64,000 nucleotides of DNA, taken from positions 300,626,998 through 300,690,997 of the forward strand of contig NC_090319.1 in the NCBI RefSeq assembly GCF_040869045.1, written 5' to 3'. How positions within the stretch are numbered: the first letter of the stretch is position 1; each line of letters opens with the position of its first letter. This document shows, piece after piece, positions 1-12,100 of this stretch. The position numbers and the translations under genes are program-made. The notes under the pieces are model-generated. The model had not been told where the DNA came from, made no database searches, and saw nothing but the letters and a program-made list of their open reading frames with translations. The DNA comes from Eurosta solidaginis. Its lineage: Eukaryota; Arthropoda; Insecta; Diptera; Tephritidae.

Positions 1-1230
1 ATGTTTTATAGAGTTTTTGTCGGTCATGAACTTTGCTTTGTGAAATGCATTCACTGTCTTGATTAATAAGAAGCTCAGTGATTATCTGATAGGCAGTCAA
101 CATCTTTATGAGAAACTTAATTTACTTTATTGTACTTTATTTTTGTCAACAAACATACATACATATGTACATACAAACAAGCATAAAAAAAAATCATTGG
201 ATGCAATTACTTTTGTTTAACATTATGATCTTTCTGATGATTAACATAAAAATAAAATATTTAAAAATTGTGTCATAATTAATTTAATGTTTCTGGAATA
301 AGAACCGACTAGCCGATGATGATTTTACGTGAAATTGATTGCAGCTACGAGTAAATTATAATAACAATAATTCTAGCTAGACGGAGCTCGACAAAGTTTT
401 GCGATTACAATTATAAATATAATCAAAATTTTACTTTTTTAAATTACAATTATGTATTACACTAGACTTAAAACGAGAGGGAAGAGACTTTTTTAATCTG
501 ATTGCAGGGCAAGTGAATTTCAGTACAGAGGTCTAAAAGTATCAGAGGTGGACAATATCAACAATATCACAATATCAACAATCTTTAAAGAGTTAAAGCG
601 ACTTGAAAATTTTGGGACTAAAATGAAATCAAGTTTTATGATCAGATCACTGTTTGTATACAATAATTTGGTTTATTTTAAGTTTTATTAGAAAAACAAG
701 TTTCTGGATGGGAAAGCACAAAAGACAAAAAGTTGAGCTGCCTGGGGTTTTAAATTAAGCGCAATGCATTTTTAACCTCTCCAATTTCCGTGACAACTTC
801 ACCTACCCGAAGCGAATCCTCTTACAAATAAGAATATAGCAGCGAAAGAGAAAATAGTAGTGACAATTTTTATCAAGTTTCGAACATTTAATTCTAAATT
901 TTTTTTATATTCGATAGTTTAAGAAAAACCTTCCATAAATTGTATAACTGAAACTGTACAGACCAAATTTCAAAAAGGTTTTCGAACAAAAATTGTTAAT
1001 GCAGATTTTTGAGAGTTTTTGGGGCATGCGGGTTTGTAATTCAATGAATTTTGGTGCAGCAAAATACAAGTAATAAGGCTCTTAATTTTCGTATTGATTT
1101 TTGATGCTTTTTTCCGAAGGGTGTTTTTGAATTTCTTTCATCCAAAGGGCGTAGAGTTTTATTTTTTAATTACGTACTCGGTAGATTTAGTTCTGGCCGA
1201 AAATTGGTTTGCCGTCTTATAAAAATGAAG
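1..1230. other. AT-rich non-coding stretch, nothing recognised
   Basis: No open frame of useful length, no RNA gene and no clear inverted or tandem repeat was seen. Homopolymer A and T runs dominate. It is probably intergenic DNA or old decayed repeats. Confidence 0.5.
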
Positions 1231-1234
1231 AATG

Positions 1235-1460
1235 CACGAGGAAACAATATCAGATCGCATGCAACAAGCCCTTCGCATCATAGAAGGTGGTGCGATACCA
1301 AAGGACTGTCTATCAATCCTAACAAAACTCTTCTAGTGCTTTTCACCCGAAGAAGGAAAGCATCCGTCCCGGAACCATCCCTGGGTGGAACTAAAATACA
1401 ATTCTCAATGGAGGCAAAATATGTACCTAGGGGTCACACTGGATAGAACCCTCACGTTGC
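1235..1460 (+). pseudogene. Non-LTR retrotransposon reverse transcriptase fragment
   Basis: The translation contains CDTKGLSINPNKT, LVLFTRRRK and EAKY followed by leucine/glycine-type codons in a shifted frame. This is the segment just after the catalytic core of the reverse transcriptase in I/R1/Jockey-type LINEs, where the usual pattern is GL.INP.KTE..LFTRR and EAKYLGV.LD. The frame breaks after EAKY and both ends are truncated, so this is a dead remnant of about 75 codons. The same segment type is present in the LINE at 6850-7605. The clade is not assigned. Confidence 0.6.
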
Positions 1461-2380
1461 GCAGCTCAGGTGTATGAGAAATGAGTTCAGTGCGCATTGT
1501 TTTCCCGAACGTGTGTGTGTGATGAGCATGTGTGTGTAAATACGAATGCTCATTTCGTCCACGGTTCGAAGAAAACGAAATAGATATAAACTACATATTT
1601 TTTCACTATTTAGTTCGGAACTATCGAAAAACCGAACTATATATCCAAACTGGGGATTTTCAACTATATACATATTTCGGATCTACTTAAAAGCATGATT
1701 GAGAGCGAACGAGTAAGTATTGGCTCCGAATGTACTAGAATAGTACCAGGCTTGAACAAGAGGTTGTCCCTACAGGTTAGATACTAAAGTTATTTTACTC
1801 TCAACTCGGTCATACCGAAAGCAAAAATGACGACACAGAATAAATAAATATTGACAACAATAAATAGCTGCAATGCAGCGCAAATTGCAGTTATTGTGCC
1901 ATTAATGGTAAATTTTGTTGACTTAATGCGCTTTTATAATTGTCATGTCTATTTTCTTTCATACATACATACATGGTATAAATATTACCAGGTAAAATCA
2001 TTTACTCTTCTTGGCGGCCAAGATGGTTTTTTGATTTTTAAAAAAAATTTAAAATCACTCTCTTAAACTTTGTGGAAATGCCAAACCAAAGAAAACACAC
2101 AAAAAATTGTTAGTATGACATTTTTCACTTTTTTTAATACCAAAAAAATAAAATGCTTATGAAGTAAGTGAAAAAATATTTCGAAAAGTTTTGAAATCCG
2201 TTTTTATGTATATGGCAAAAAAATTAGTTGCCAATATAATGAATGTCTCAACAGGTCCTATTTTTGCAAAGGGACAAAAGAAAAGACCTTACTTCTTAAC
2301 CTCTTCTAATTAAAAAGCGAATGTTGGAGACCACCCCTATTGATTTTTCATTCATCCTTCTTCACTTGGTTGATACGTCT
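1461..2380. other. Non-coding, nothing recognised
   Basis: AT-rich sequence with a short GT-rich tract near 1516-1545. The open frames here have no recognisable protein features. Confidence 0.4.
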
Positions 2381-2760
2381 TTAACCCTTAAACATGCTGA
2401 AACTTCACTTCATAAGAGATCAGCAGTGTCGAATGTTCCTCGCGGTTGGAAGATAAATTCATTAATTGGCGCTAAACCGTTTAGGAGATGCTGGTCGTTG
2501 CGTAACAAGTCACTCCAGCTAACCCTGTTTCGCGATAACTGGCGCAACAGGGAGGCACCAAGAGAGATTAAAGTCTTCCCCCACCTGCTTCTCCGAACTC
2601 AGTAGAGATTTTCCCATAACTTGCCCACGCCAGCAAAAGCGCTGTAGCTCTTCGCAGCTAAACAGCATCGTTCAGTTGGAGTATGATAGTTCGTGGAGGC
2701 TGAATTTACCGGCGTCTGCCGCCGTGGTCTAGAGCTAGTGTGTTGGCCTATCCATCAAAA
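2381..2760. other. GC-richer island of unknown nature
   Basis: Base composition rises clearly above the flanks from about 2390 to 2750. A 94-codon plus-strand frame (2321-2605) covers part of it, but its translation resembles no family I know. The end (2703-2745) has a weak tRNA-like A-box flavour (GTGGTCTAGAGC). It could be a decayed retroposon. No function is proposed. Confidence 0.25.
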
Positions 2761-3222
2761 ATATTTAAGAAAATTTGTATAAATGGTATCGATTGTCCCT
2801 CGGCATTACCTTGGCACCAAAAGTTCGTCCGCCTTAGCAGATTAAGTTTTGGCTCGGCATAAGACATGTATTTATGTGAGCCAGTTCGTAGAAAAATGAA
2901 TACACGATACTTAGCCTTCAAATTGGATGGAAAGCTAGACCTTAATCTCCTCGGATATATGTCACACCAAATTGTTATTATTAGTAGGTATGTATCTCTT
3001 ACGTACACCTTGGTACAACATTTTGTTGAAGAAAATTCCTCGGAAGAGGATCGTGGCCTGATGGTTTTTTTTGGCGGAAAACCACTATACAATTCTGAAT
3101 TGAAAATTCTGGAATGCGGTTGACCGTTGAGATTTCTCTCCCACCAAAAAAAAGTTATTTCCACCAATAAAAAAATCGGTTTTGGATAAAATATAATATT
3201 AATGTGAGAACGCAAAAATATA
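2761..3222. other. Non-coding, nothing recognised
   Basis: Overlapping frames exist on both strands, but none shows domain features. This is probably decayed repeat sequence leading into the inverted-repeat element at 3223. Confidence 0.35.
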
Positions 3223-3750
3223 TGGTAATTCTATACGACAGCATGACACTGGTAATACGCGTTCAAAAATACCGAGAGGAGTAACAAGACTCGTATTGAC
3301 CTCGACAACAATAATCCGAAGGCGGAAAATAAAAATTTTAGATCGTTCAAAAGATATTAACAAAAAACCGAAAGATGACCCCGAGTGCTCCGAAACCGAG
3401 GGTGGAATCCGTAGTATTTTTGCGCAGAACACCTTTCTGCATTGGCGGCCTTTGACCGCGCTTATAAAAAATTACCTTGGATGCGTCCAACACCGGTTTG
3501 GAGACCAAAACTATATCCGCGCAAAACACTTATGTTCACAATTTTTTTTGTGGGTACCACAATATCATCACAATTACAACAACCACATGAAAATTTTCAA
3601 AATTTCTTTTGCAAATATCTCTTGACAGACCCAAAATTTTTTACCTCCGCTTTCGGATTCGCGATCCTGGATCCAAAACGCTTCTTTTGATATCCCTCTT
3701 GATATTTTTGGACGTGTATTAATAGTGTCATGCTGTCGTATAGAATTACC
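3223..3750. mobile_element. Inverted-repeat (MITE-like) element, ~528 bp
   Basis: The left end begins TGGTAATTCTATACGACAGC and the right end carries the reverse complement of the same sequence. The match continues for roughly 65 bp with scattered substitutions (CATGACACT.., then AATACRCG.. and AAAAATA..). The interior has no transposase frame. A partial relative with the same terminal block lies at 62938-63240. The superfamily is unknown because I could not fix a target duplication. Confidence 0.6.
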
Positions 3751-3920
3751 AAATATATTGCAGTTTGTTATATTTCTGTTATGAAAACAAAACCAAAATA
3801 AAAGAATTTAAATGTGAGAGCAGTGAGAATTTTAAAAATTTTTTAAACGTCATTTCGGCTCTCACCGGTTTTACCTTGTAATATTTATACCATGCATACA
3901 TATGTATATTTACTTAAAAT

Positions 3921-4178
3921 ACATATCGCTCATTTACTTCAATAGTGTCATAACTCAGAAAACACAATTTTCCAGGAGAGCCATTCAAAGATTTTAACTA
4001 CCTTATGTTGCGCATATAAAAGCATTTTTTCATTTTTATAGCACGTGATAAACTTTTAACGGATCACAAATTTTTTTTTATACAACATAGATCATGATAT
4101 TGGGCACGTTTCTATGTTATTAACTCAAAAGTCATGTTTTTTGAGTTATAACACTATTTAAGTAAATGAGCAATATAT
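3921..4178. mobile_element. Small MITE, ~258 bp
   Basis: The two ends are imperfect inverted repeats of about 40 bp. The left has GCTCATTTACTTCAATAGTG and the right has the complement of GCTCATTTACTTAAATAGTG, each followed by a TAACTCA block. There is no coding capacity. The flanks are too AT-rich to assign a target duplication. Confidence 0.5.
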
Positions 4179-4180
4179 TA

Positions 4181-5042
4181 AACAAGGTAGAAGTGAACTT
4201 GACAGCTCTCTTCTCTGTAAAAAAAAACGGCTATTAAGCTAATCCAACCTTTCCAGCCCAATCAAAAAACGGGACCGTACTAAATTGCACAATATTTAAT
4301 GGTAGCTTAAACGTAAGGTAGCCAAACCCTCGATATATTTAAAAAAAACATGTGTAATTAATTTAACTAGCCCGTATTAAATCAGCATTAAATATTGTGT
4401 AATTAAATACGTTTTCGTTTTTTGATTGGGCATAATGCTAGGGCTTACTTAAACTTAAGCCAACCCAACCATCCATATTTTTTGAAAACTCGTTTATTGA
4501 TTGAGCTGGAAAGGTTGGACTAAAAGATCTCTGTAAAAGTTCTTGCATCAAATGAAAAAAATATTAACCCGATAAATCTAATATTTTATGGGAATTTAAA
4601 AAGTTGGGCATACATCATTTTTTAAACACAGCAAAAACTAATCACGTATGTATATCAATTCTAGAAGCGCGGGAGCTCATCAAAATAGAACGGCTGGTGT
4701 CTATAGTTTTTAATTTTGGCGGGTGGCGACATTTCCGAAGTAAAGGTCCAAACTTTTCGAGCAACTGTACTCGAATATTTCAAAACTCATATAGTTATTT
4801 ATCTTCTCCACCAAAGTTGAAGTGGCTGGCAATTGGTGATTCTCGTTAAAGCTCTTGCTGAAGTTATTCGCTCTGATAGCTCTGGTTGACAAGCAGAAGA
4901 GGTTCAAAGAATATATATTAATAACTTTCGCGGATTTAACAAATGATTTTTGTACGACAGAAAATTTTTAGTCAGTCCACAAAGGGTTAATGCAAAACAA
5001 CAAAATATTTCAGTTGTCACTTCTACCTTGTTTGATTTGCCT
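4181..5042. mobile_element. Possible inverted-repeat element, ~862 bp
   Basis: A perfect 16-bp inverted repeat AACAAGGTAGAAGTGA closes both ends. A second foldback lies inside at about 4240-4525 (CCAACCTTTCCAGC against GCTGGAAAGGTTGG, and AATCAAAAAACG against CGTTTTTTGATT). There is no transposase frame. It may be two nested small elements rather than one. Confidence 0.4.
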
Positions 5043-5479
5043 TGTTTTTACCTATTTGTGTACAACCAATATTACCATATTTAGCTTTGGAAGCCTCGAA
5101 GCTTCAAAAGCTTGCGTACTTAGTATTAGATAACGATTTCACACCGGTATTGATAAGATATCGTTATCAAAACAATAATTTGTTCATCAACAAAATTCTT
5201 CAATTGTACGTAATATATTAGTATTGATTTTCTTTCATTTGATTTTTGTATTTATTTCAATTAAAATGCATAAAACTCGCAAAAGCAGCATAACCATCAA
5301 CATAATCCTTCACTTTTCAAGTTTCATCTGGTTAAATTTTTTTTTGTTTCAACGACGTTTATTGAAGTATAACAAAATATAGATTAGATCGAATTGCAAA
5401 CTTAGTTAACGAGTTAAAATTGCTATTTAATGTACAATTATTAAATCAATTTATTTACAGGTTCCTTCTTATACTCAGC
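5043..5479. other. Non-coding, nothing recognised
   Basis: AT-rich sequence. A short imperfect palindrome built on GATAACGAT/ATCGTTATC occurs around 5130-5170. No gene is evident. Confidence 0.4.
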
Positions 5480-6420
5480 TTTTTATACTTGCACACAGAT
5501 ATATGAACTTTGATTGGATAACGGTTGGTTGTACAGGTATAAAGGAATCGATATAGATATAGACTTCCATATATCAAAATCATCAGTGTCGAAAAAAAAT
5601 TTGATTGAGCCATGTCCGTTCGTCCGTCCGTCCGTTAACACGATAACTTGAGTAAATATTGAGATATCTTCACCAAATTTGGTACACTAGCTTATCTGGA
5701 CAGAATAGATTGGTATTGAAAATGAGCGAAATCGGATGATAACCACGCCCACTTTTTATATATATAACATTTTGGAAAACACAAAAAACCTGATTATTTA
5801 GTAAATAATACACGTAGAATATTGAAATTTGACGTGTGGACTGATATTGAGACTCTTGAGAAAAGTGTGAAAAAAAATTTTAAAATTGCCGTGGCACCGC
5901 CCACTTGTGATAAAATAAATTTTACAAATATTTTTAATCTTAAATAAAAATTGTTAAACCTATTGTAACAAAATTCGGCAGAGAGGTTGCCTTTACTATA
6001 AGGAATGCTTTGACGAAAAATTAACGAACTCGGTTAAGGACCACGCCCACTTTTATATAAAAGATTTTTAAAAGGGTCGTGGACGAATAAAATAAGCTAT
6101 ATCTTAGCGAAAAAGAGCTTTGTATCAATCGAATTTTTCCTTTTAAATTGAATTATAACATTAAATTGGAAAATACTAAAATTTTTGAAAATGGGTGTGG
6201 CACCGCCTCATTTATGACTAAGCAATTTTCTATGTTTCGGGAGCCATAACTCGAAGAAAAATTAACGGATCGTAATAAAATTGGGTACACAAATTTTCCC
6301 TGTAGTAGAATATTTCTAGTAAAAATGGACGGGATCGGTGTTAAAGACCACGGCAACTTAGATATAAAATAAGTTTAAAAGGGTCGTAGACTAGAATAAT
6401 AAGCTACACCTGTAAAAACA
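5480..6420 (+). repeat. Truncated copy of dispersed CCACGCCCA repeat
   Basis: The block GGTTGTACAGGTATAAAGGA, the CCGT run and TTAACACGATAACTTGAG match the start of the longer element at 55946-58397. The interior repeatedly contains CCACGCCCACTTTT and GGCACCGCCCA at spacings of one to two hundred bases. No coding frame survives. The copy lacks the 130-bp tandem array and the right end seen in the longer copy. Its class is unknown. Confidence 0.65.
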
Positions 6421-6849
6421 AATATAGCAACAAAAAATATTAACAAATTTTATCATTTCCTTTTTCTTTATTTACTTTTGTTAGTTTAAACAAAAACTTT
6501 AATGAATTGTAAAACCAATTTCGAAAATATCATCGAAAAAAATTCGAAAGCGCAAGAAAGTTTTCAAACCTACGAATCAAACCCGCGATCCTACCAATGA
6601 AAGTTTTCCGAAAATTTTTGAGTATATGAAATGATAAAAGGGAAAAAATTCATACAAAAGTTTGTTCAGATGTATGAAAATTCATTTTCACCTATCACCT
6701 CACATGCTCAAGAGACTTCAAACTTGAAATATGATTGATTACCTATACTCAAATAGATTTAATTACATTTCGAGTTTGTTTTCGGGATCATTTCGAGGCT
6801 ATTTTAGAAGCATTTTGGCTTATTTCGAAGGTTTTTTTAATTTTGATAT
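6421..6849. other. Non-coding, nothing recognised
   Basis: AT-rich DNA between the dispersed repeat and the LINE 3' end. No structure was noted. Confidence 0.4.
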
Positions 6850-7605
6850 TGGGAAGTTAGGTTAGGTTGACCTGAGGGCTTCACATAAACTGAATGAGTC
6901 CATTATGTTACCAGAAGTTTGCTCAATAACCAAACTTAAAAACCCTATCAGAAACCATGACCTATGTTATTAAACAACTCCGGCCTCTTGGAAAATACTA
7001 TAAGCTTTCTAGGACCTATGCTACTTGTTGCTTCTAGAGCTGACAGCTTTGCCACTCGTAATAGCTGGAGTCTTAGGCTTGCAGCACTAGTACAAAACGT
7101 ACACGATCGTTTCTTCCTCGAACCCGCGCTTTCAACATCTGTATCACTGACAAGGCCAGTTGTTAACGCCATGTTCTTCCCCACCAGTTCTACGGGTGGA
7201 AGAAGGGCAGACAGTACAGCCGTCGGCATTGTTTTCAGCTCTCTCGTTATGCTAATTGATAACCTATATACCTCCTCTAATTTTTCGAGGTACGTTCGTT
7301 TTGGAGTGGCCGTCTACCAAAGAAAGACTATAGTATAGGATGGACTTTACAATCGCTGTAAATATCCTGCAAGAGCACACCTCCTAGCTTAGGCTTAGAC
7401 TAATACGGGGCCTTATACCTCCTATTAAACAAGACCATATCCGTCTTCTCCACATTGACGCTCAGCCCGATATTAGATGCCTAGATTCGTACATATAACC
7501 CGAAGCGCCCGATCAATCAAACAGCTTTTAGGGTTGGAAGGCGCTTTATGACAATTGCAATGTCATTTGCGTATGCCGTAATTTTGACGACTCCCACATC
7601 GAACT
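6850..7605 (-). pseudogene. LINE 1: reverse transcriptase core to 3' end
   Basis: Read on the minus strand, this begins with VVKITAYANDIAIVI, the reverse transcriptase active-site block in which the first catalytic aspartate of the usual YADD is replaced by Asn. It then passes SVNVEKTDMVLFNRRYK and ends with a cysteine-rich tail and the C-terminus LEATSSIGPRKLIVFSKRPE (6948-7229). The 3' end is an ACCTAACCTAAC tract at about 6850-6870. There are several stops and frame changes. The same 3' end recurs at 15745-16065 and 22041-22470, so this is one LINE family with at least three copies. Its 5' part lies at 8598-8875, because LINE 2 inserted into it. Confidence 0.7.
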
Positions 7606-7617
7606 ACCTGAGCAGTT

Positions 7618-8585
7618 TATTATTATTATTAGGCCTGGAAGCACCGGGACCTTTGTGTAGATCTATTGTGCATGACCTTTCCGTCTAATTTTGTATGTGG
7701 AGGCTTTTGATGTATCTAAGTACCTCTTCAGAATTTTTACTCCATATCACATAGGGATTAGGAGTCACACCACCTAGATGGGAGAGCTTCTGCCTTGCCA
7801 GAGCCACGCATTCGCAGAGAATGTGAACCGGCGTTTCATCCTCCAGCTCACAGAAACGACAAATTTTAGTATCGGATAGACTTAACTTACTTAGGTGATA
7901 TCGTAGACCACAGTTTCCCGTATAGTACCCAGTGAGAGTTCGTTGGTCCCCCTGCTTAGATTAATGAGTTTGGCTGAAACTTTCGTTGCAGGAATTTAAA
8001 CAATTTGGCCTGTCTTTGCCCTGGGCAGCCAATCCAGTGACGTCTGAATAGTTTTGTTTCATAGTTACTTATGGTTTCCCTGGTGTATGCTTTTGTGAGT
8101 CCACAAAAGGGCTCTGGACTATAGAATGCTGCTGTAGCACCCTGCTTTGCTAGGTAATCTGCTTGTTCATTACCTTCGTGTCCCTGATGTCCGGGAACCC
8201 ATCCTAACAAAATCTTGTTTTTGGCTACCAGGTCATTAATGATTTCAATTCAGTCATCCACTAGCTTAGATGTAACTGTTTAGGTTGCAAGACACGCAGG
8301 GCCGCCTGGCTGTCCAACATATTGTCGATGCAGAGGGTCATCCACATTCTCTACCACAAACTTCTATTGTATGCATTTCTGCCTGAAATATGGTGGGGTA
8401 GCATCGGTTGGTATCGATTTCTTGAAGTTCGGCACATAGATGCCAGCTCCTGTTCCTTCGTCATCGAATTTCGATCCATCCATGAACCAGACTACTGAGT
8501 CAGGGTCATTATAAGGATTCCCTGTTCCCAGTGGATTCTGTCCATAATGGACACTTCAAGTTCCGTGTGACTGTGAGCTTCTTGG
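7618..8585 (-). pseudogene. LINE 2: 5'-truncated insertion carrying an RNase H domain
   Basis: The minus strand gives WFMDGSKFDDEGTGAGIY, the first RNase H aspartate block, and then GWVPGHQGHEGNEQADYLAK (7956-8210), the terminal RNase H motif. A C-terminal segment with a shared cysteine pattern follows. The 3' end is a short (TAA)n tail at 7618-7632, typical of I-type LINEs. The insertion is flanked by the 12-bp direct repeat ACCTGAGCAGTT at 7606-7617 and 8586-8597, which is a target-site duplication. It sits inside LINE 1, and the LINE 1 reading can be followed from 8598 to 7605 across the insertion. Multiple stops make it a dead copy. Confidence 0.8.
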
Positions 8586-8597
8586 ACCTGAGCAGTT

Positions 8598-8875
8598 GGT
8601 TGATGGCCAGCGTCCACAGAGGTGACGATCTCCCGCCCCTGTCCCCCGATTTGTTGACCTCATACGGTCCCCACTATGAAGTAATATTTCTGCAATTAAG
8701 CATGCAGCAGATCCATCTGGTTATTGCTGAGTTTACTTCAATGTACTTAAGACCATCCATGATCGTCTGTTTAGAGACATTGTTAAGAGCCCAGGTAATG
8801 TCTAAAAAGCCTCCTAAGTAGTACTCCTTACATTCGAAGGCTTCCTCTATGTTTCTAACCATACAGTGCCGACAA
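8598..8875 (-). pseudogene. LINE 1: upstream reverse transcriptase segment
   Basis: The minus-strand translation includes ECKEYYLGGFLDI, VSKQTIMDGLKYIEVNSAIT and, after a frame change, SSPLWTLAINQLLR. These match the fingers/palm region of LINE reverse transcriptase, equivalent to GVLSPLLW followed by the N-terminal side of YADD. The segment ends at the 12-bp duplication where LINE 2 inserted and resumes at 7605. The upstream truncation is near 8875, about 100 bp before the foldback element. Confidence 0.65.
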
Positions 8876-9117
8876 TGATGTATATAAATATAATAACAAA
8901 TTGAATGTTTTTTGTTACTAGTTATTTGTATAATTTGGCATACACATAAAAATACTTTTGTAGATTCATACATACATATATGCACGTGCGTAAAGCTGGC
9001 AGACCCAAGTGCTCAAAAATAAGTTAAAGTTGTTTGAGAATTAAGTGCATTTTAGGTGCAATTTAGGGCCACAAAAGATAATTTAGGTGCTCATTTGGTT
9101 TTCGAGATATTCGCAAA

Positions 9118-12100
9118 AAAGTGTGGGTCTGCTAGGTTAACGTCAAGCTAGCAGACCCACAACTTAAATTTCATTTTATTTTAAATAAAAAATATATCAA
9201 AATTAGGAGCTATTTAGGTGCTTTTTAGGGCCACAAAAGATAATTTAGGTTTTCATTTCGTTTTCGAGATATTCGCAAAAAGGTGTGGGTCTGCTAGGTT
9301 AACGTCAAGCTAGCAGACCCAAAATTTAAATTTCATTTTATTTTAAATAAAAAATATATCAAAATTAGGAGCTATTTAGGTGCTTTTTAGGGCCACAAAA
9401 GATAATTTAGGTTTTCATTTCGTTTTCGAGATATTCGCAAAAAGGTGTGGGTCTGCTAGGTTAACGTCAAGCTAGCAGACCCAAAATTTAAATTTCATTT
9501 TATTTTAAATAAAAAATATATCAAAATTAGGAGCTATTTAGGTGCTTTTTAGGGCCACAAAAGATAATTTAGGTTTTCATTTCGTTTTCGAGATATTCGC
9601 AAAAAGGTGTGGGTCTGCTAGGTTAACGTCAAGCTAGCAGACCCAAAATTTAAATTTCATTTTTTTTTTAAATAAAAATTATATCAAAATTAGGAGCTAT
9701 TTGGTGCTTTTTAGGGCCACAAAAGATAATTTAGGTTTTCATTTCGTTTTCGAGATATTCGCAAAAAGGTGTGGGTCTGCTAGGTTAACGTCAAGCTAGC
9801 AGACCCAAAATTTAAATTTCATTTTATTTTAAATAAAAAATATATCAAAATTAGGAGCTATTTAGGTGCTTTTTAGGGCCACAAAAGATAATTTAGGTTT
9901 TCATTTCGTTTTCGAGATATTCGCAAAAAGGTGTGGGTCTGCTAGGTTAACGTCAAGCTAAAAGACCCAAAATTTAAATTTCATTTTTTTTTAAATAAAA
10001 AATATATCAAAATTAGGAGCTATTTAGGTGCTTTTTAGGGCCACAAAAGATAATTTAGGTTTTCATTTCGTTTTCGAGATATTCGCAAAAAGGTGTGGGT
10101 CTGCTAGGTTAACGTCAAGCTAGCAGACCCAAAATTTAAATTTCATTTTGTTTTAAATAAAAAATATATCAAAATTAGGAGCTATTTAGGTGCTTTTTAG
10201 GGCCACAAAAGATAATTTAGGTTTTCATTTCGTTTTCGAGATATTCGCAAAAAGGTGTGGGTCTGCTAGGTTAACGTCAAGCTAGCAGACCCAAAATTTA
10301 AATTTCATTTTTTTTTTAATAAAAAATATATCAAAATTAGGAGCTATTTAGGTGCTTTTTAGGGCCACAAAAGATAATTTAGGTTTTCATTTCGTTTTCG
10401 AGATATTCGCAAAAAGGTGTGGGTCTGCTAGGTTAACGTCAAGCTAGCAGACCCAAAATTTAAATTTCATTTTATTTTAAATAAAAAATATATCAAAATT
10501 AGGAGCTATTTAGGTGCTTTTTAGGGCCACAAAAGATAATTTAGGTTTTCATTTCGTTTTCGAGATATTCGCAAAAAGGTGTGGGTCTGCTAGGTTAACG
10601 TCAAGCTAGCAGACCCAAAATTTAAATTTCATTTTTTTTTAAATAAAAAATATATCAAAATTAGGAGCTATTTAGGTGCTTTTTAGGGCCACAAAAGATA
10701 ATTTAGGTTTTCATTTCGTTTTCGAGATATTCGCAAAAAGGTGTGGGTCTGCTAGGTTAACGTCAAGCTAGCAGACCCAAAATTTAAATTTCATTTTATT
10801 TTAAATAAAAAACATATCAAAATTAGGAGCTATTTAGGTGCTTTTTAGGGCCACAAAAGATAATTTAGGTTTTCATTTCGTTTTCGAGATATTCGCAAAA
10901 AGGTGTGGGTCTGCTAGGTTAACGTCAAGCTAGCAGACCCAAAATTTAAATTTCACTTTTTTTAAATAAAAAGTATATCAAAATTAGGAGCTATTTAGGT
11001 GCTTTTTACGGCCACAAAAGATAATTTAGGTTTTCATTTCGTTTTCGAGATATTCGCAAAAAGGTGTGGGTTTGTTAGGTTAACGTCAAGCTAGCAGACC
11101 CAAAATTTAAATTTCATTTTTTTTAAATAAAAAGTATATCAAAATTAGGAGCTATTTAGGTGCTTTTTAGGGCCACAAAAGATAATTTAGGTTTTCATTT
11201 CGTTTTCGAGATATTCGCAAAAAGGTGTGGGTCTGCTAGGTTAACGTCAAGCTAGCAGACCCAAAATTTAAATTTCACTTTTCTTAAATAAAAAGTATAT
11301 CAAAATTAGAAGCTATTTAGGTGCTTTTTAGGGCCACAAAAGATAATTTAGGTTTTCATTTCGTTTTCGAGATATTCGCAAAAAGGTGTGGGTCTGCTAG
11401 GTTAACGTCAAGCTAGCAGACCCACAACTTAAATTTCATTTTATTTTAAATAAAAAACATATCAAAATTAGGAGCTATTTAGGTGCTTTTTAGGGCCACA
11501 AAAGATAATTTAGGTTTTCATTTCGTTTTCGAGATATTCGCAAAAAGGTGTGGGTCTGCTAGGTTAACGTCCAGCTAGCAGACCCACAACTTAAATTTCA
11601 TTTTATTTTAAATAAAAAACATATCAAAATTAGGAGCTATTTAGGTGCTTTTTAGGGCCACAAAAGATAATTTAGGTTTTCATTTCGTTTTCGAGATATT
11701 CGCAAAAAGGTGTGGGTCTGCTAGGTTAACGTCAAGCTAGCAGACCCACAACTTAATTTTGATTTTATTTTAAATAAAAAATATATCAAAATTAGGGGCC
11801 ATTTAGGTGCTTTTTAGGGCCACAAAAGATAATTTAGGTTTTCATTTCGTTTTTGAGATATTCGCAAAAAGGGTGGGTCTGCTAGGTTAACGTCAAGCTA
11901 GCAGACCCACAATTTAAATTTCATTTTTTTTAAATAAAAAGTATATCAAAATTAGGAGCTATTTAGGTGCTTTTTAGGGCCTTAAAAGATAATTTAGGTT
12001 TTCATTTCGTTTTCGAGATATTCGCAAAAAGGTGTGGGTCTGCTAGGTTAACGTCAAGCTAGCAGACCCAAAATTTAAATTTCATTTTATTTTAAATAAA

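Noticed and set aside
2700..2750. tRNA or tRNA-derived SINE promoter (GTGGTCTAGAGC..)
   Set aside because: Only a loose A-box match. No anticodon arm, T-arm or B-box could be drawn.
5578..5590. Second hammerhead motif (CATCAGTGTCGAAA)
   Set aside because: CTGATGA is not present in the right order relative to GAAA on either strand and no helix II can be formed.
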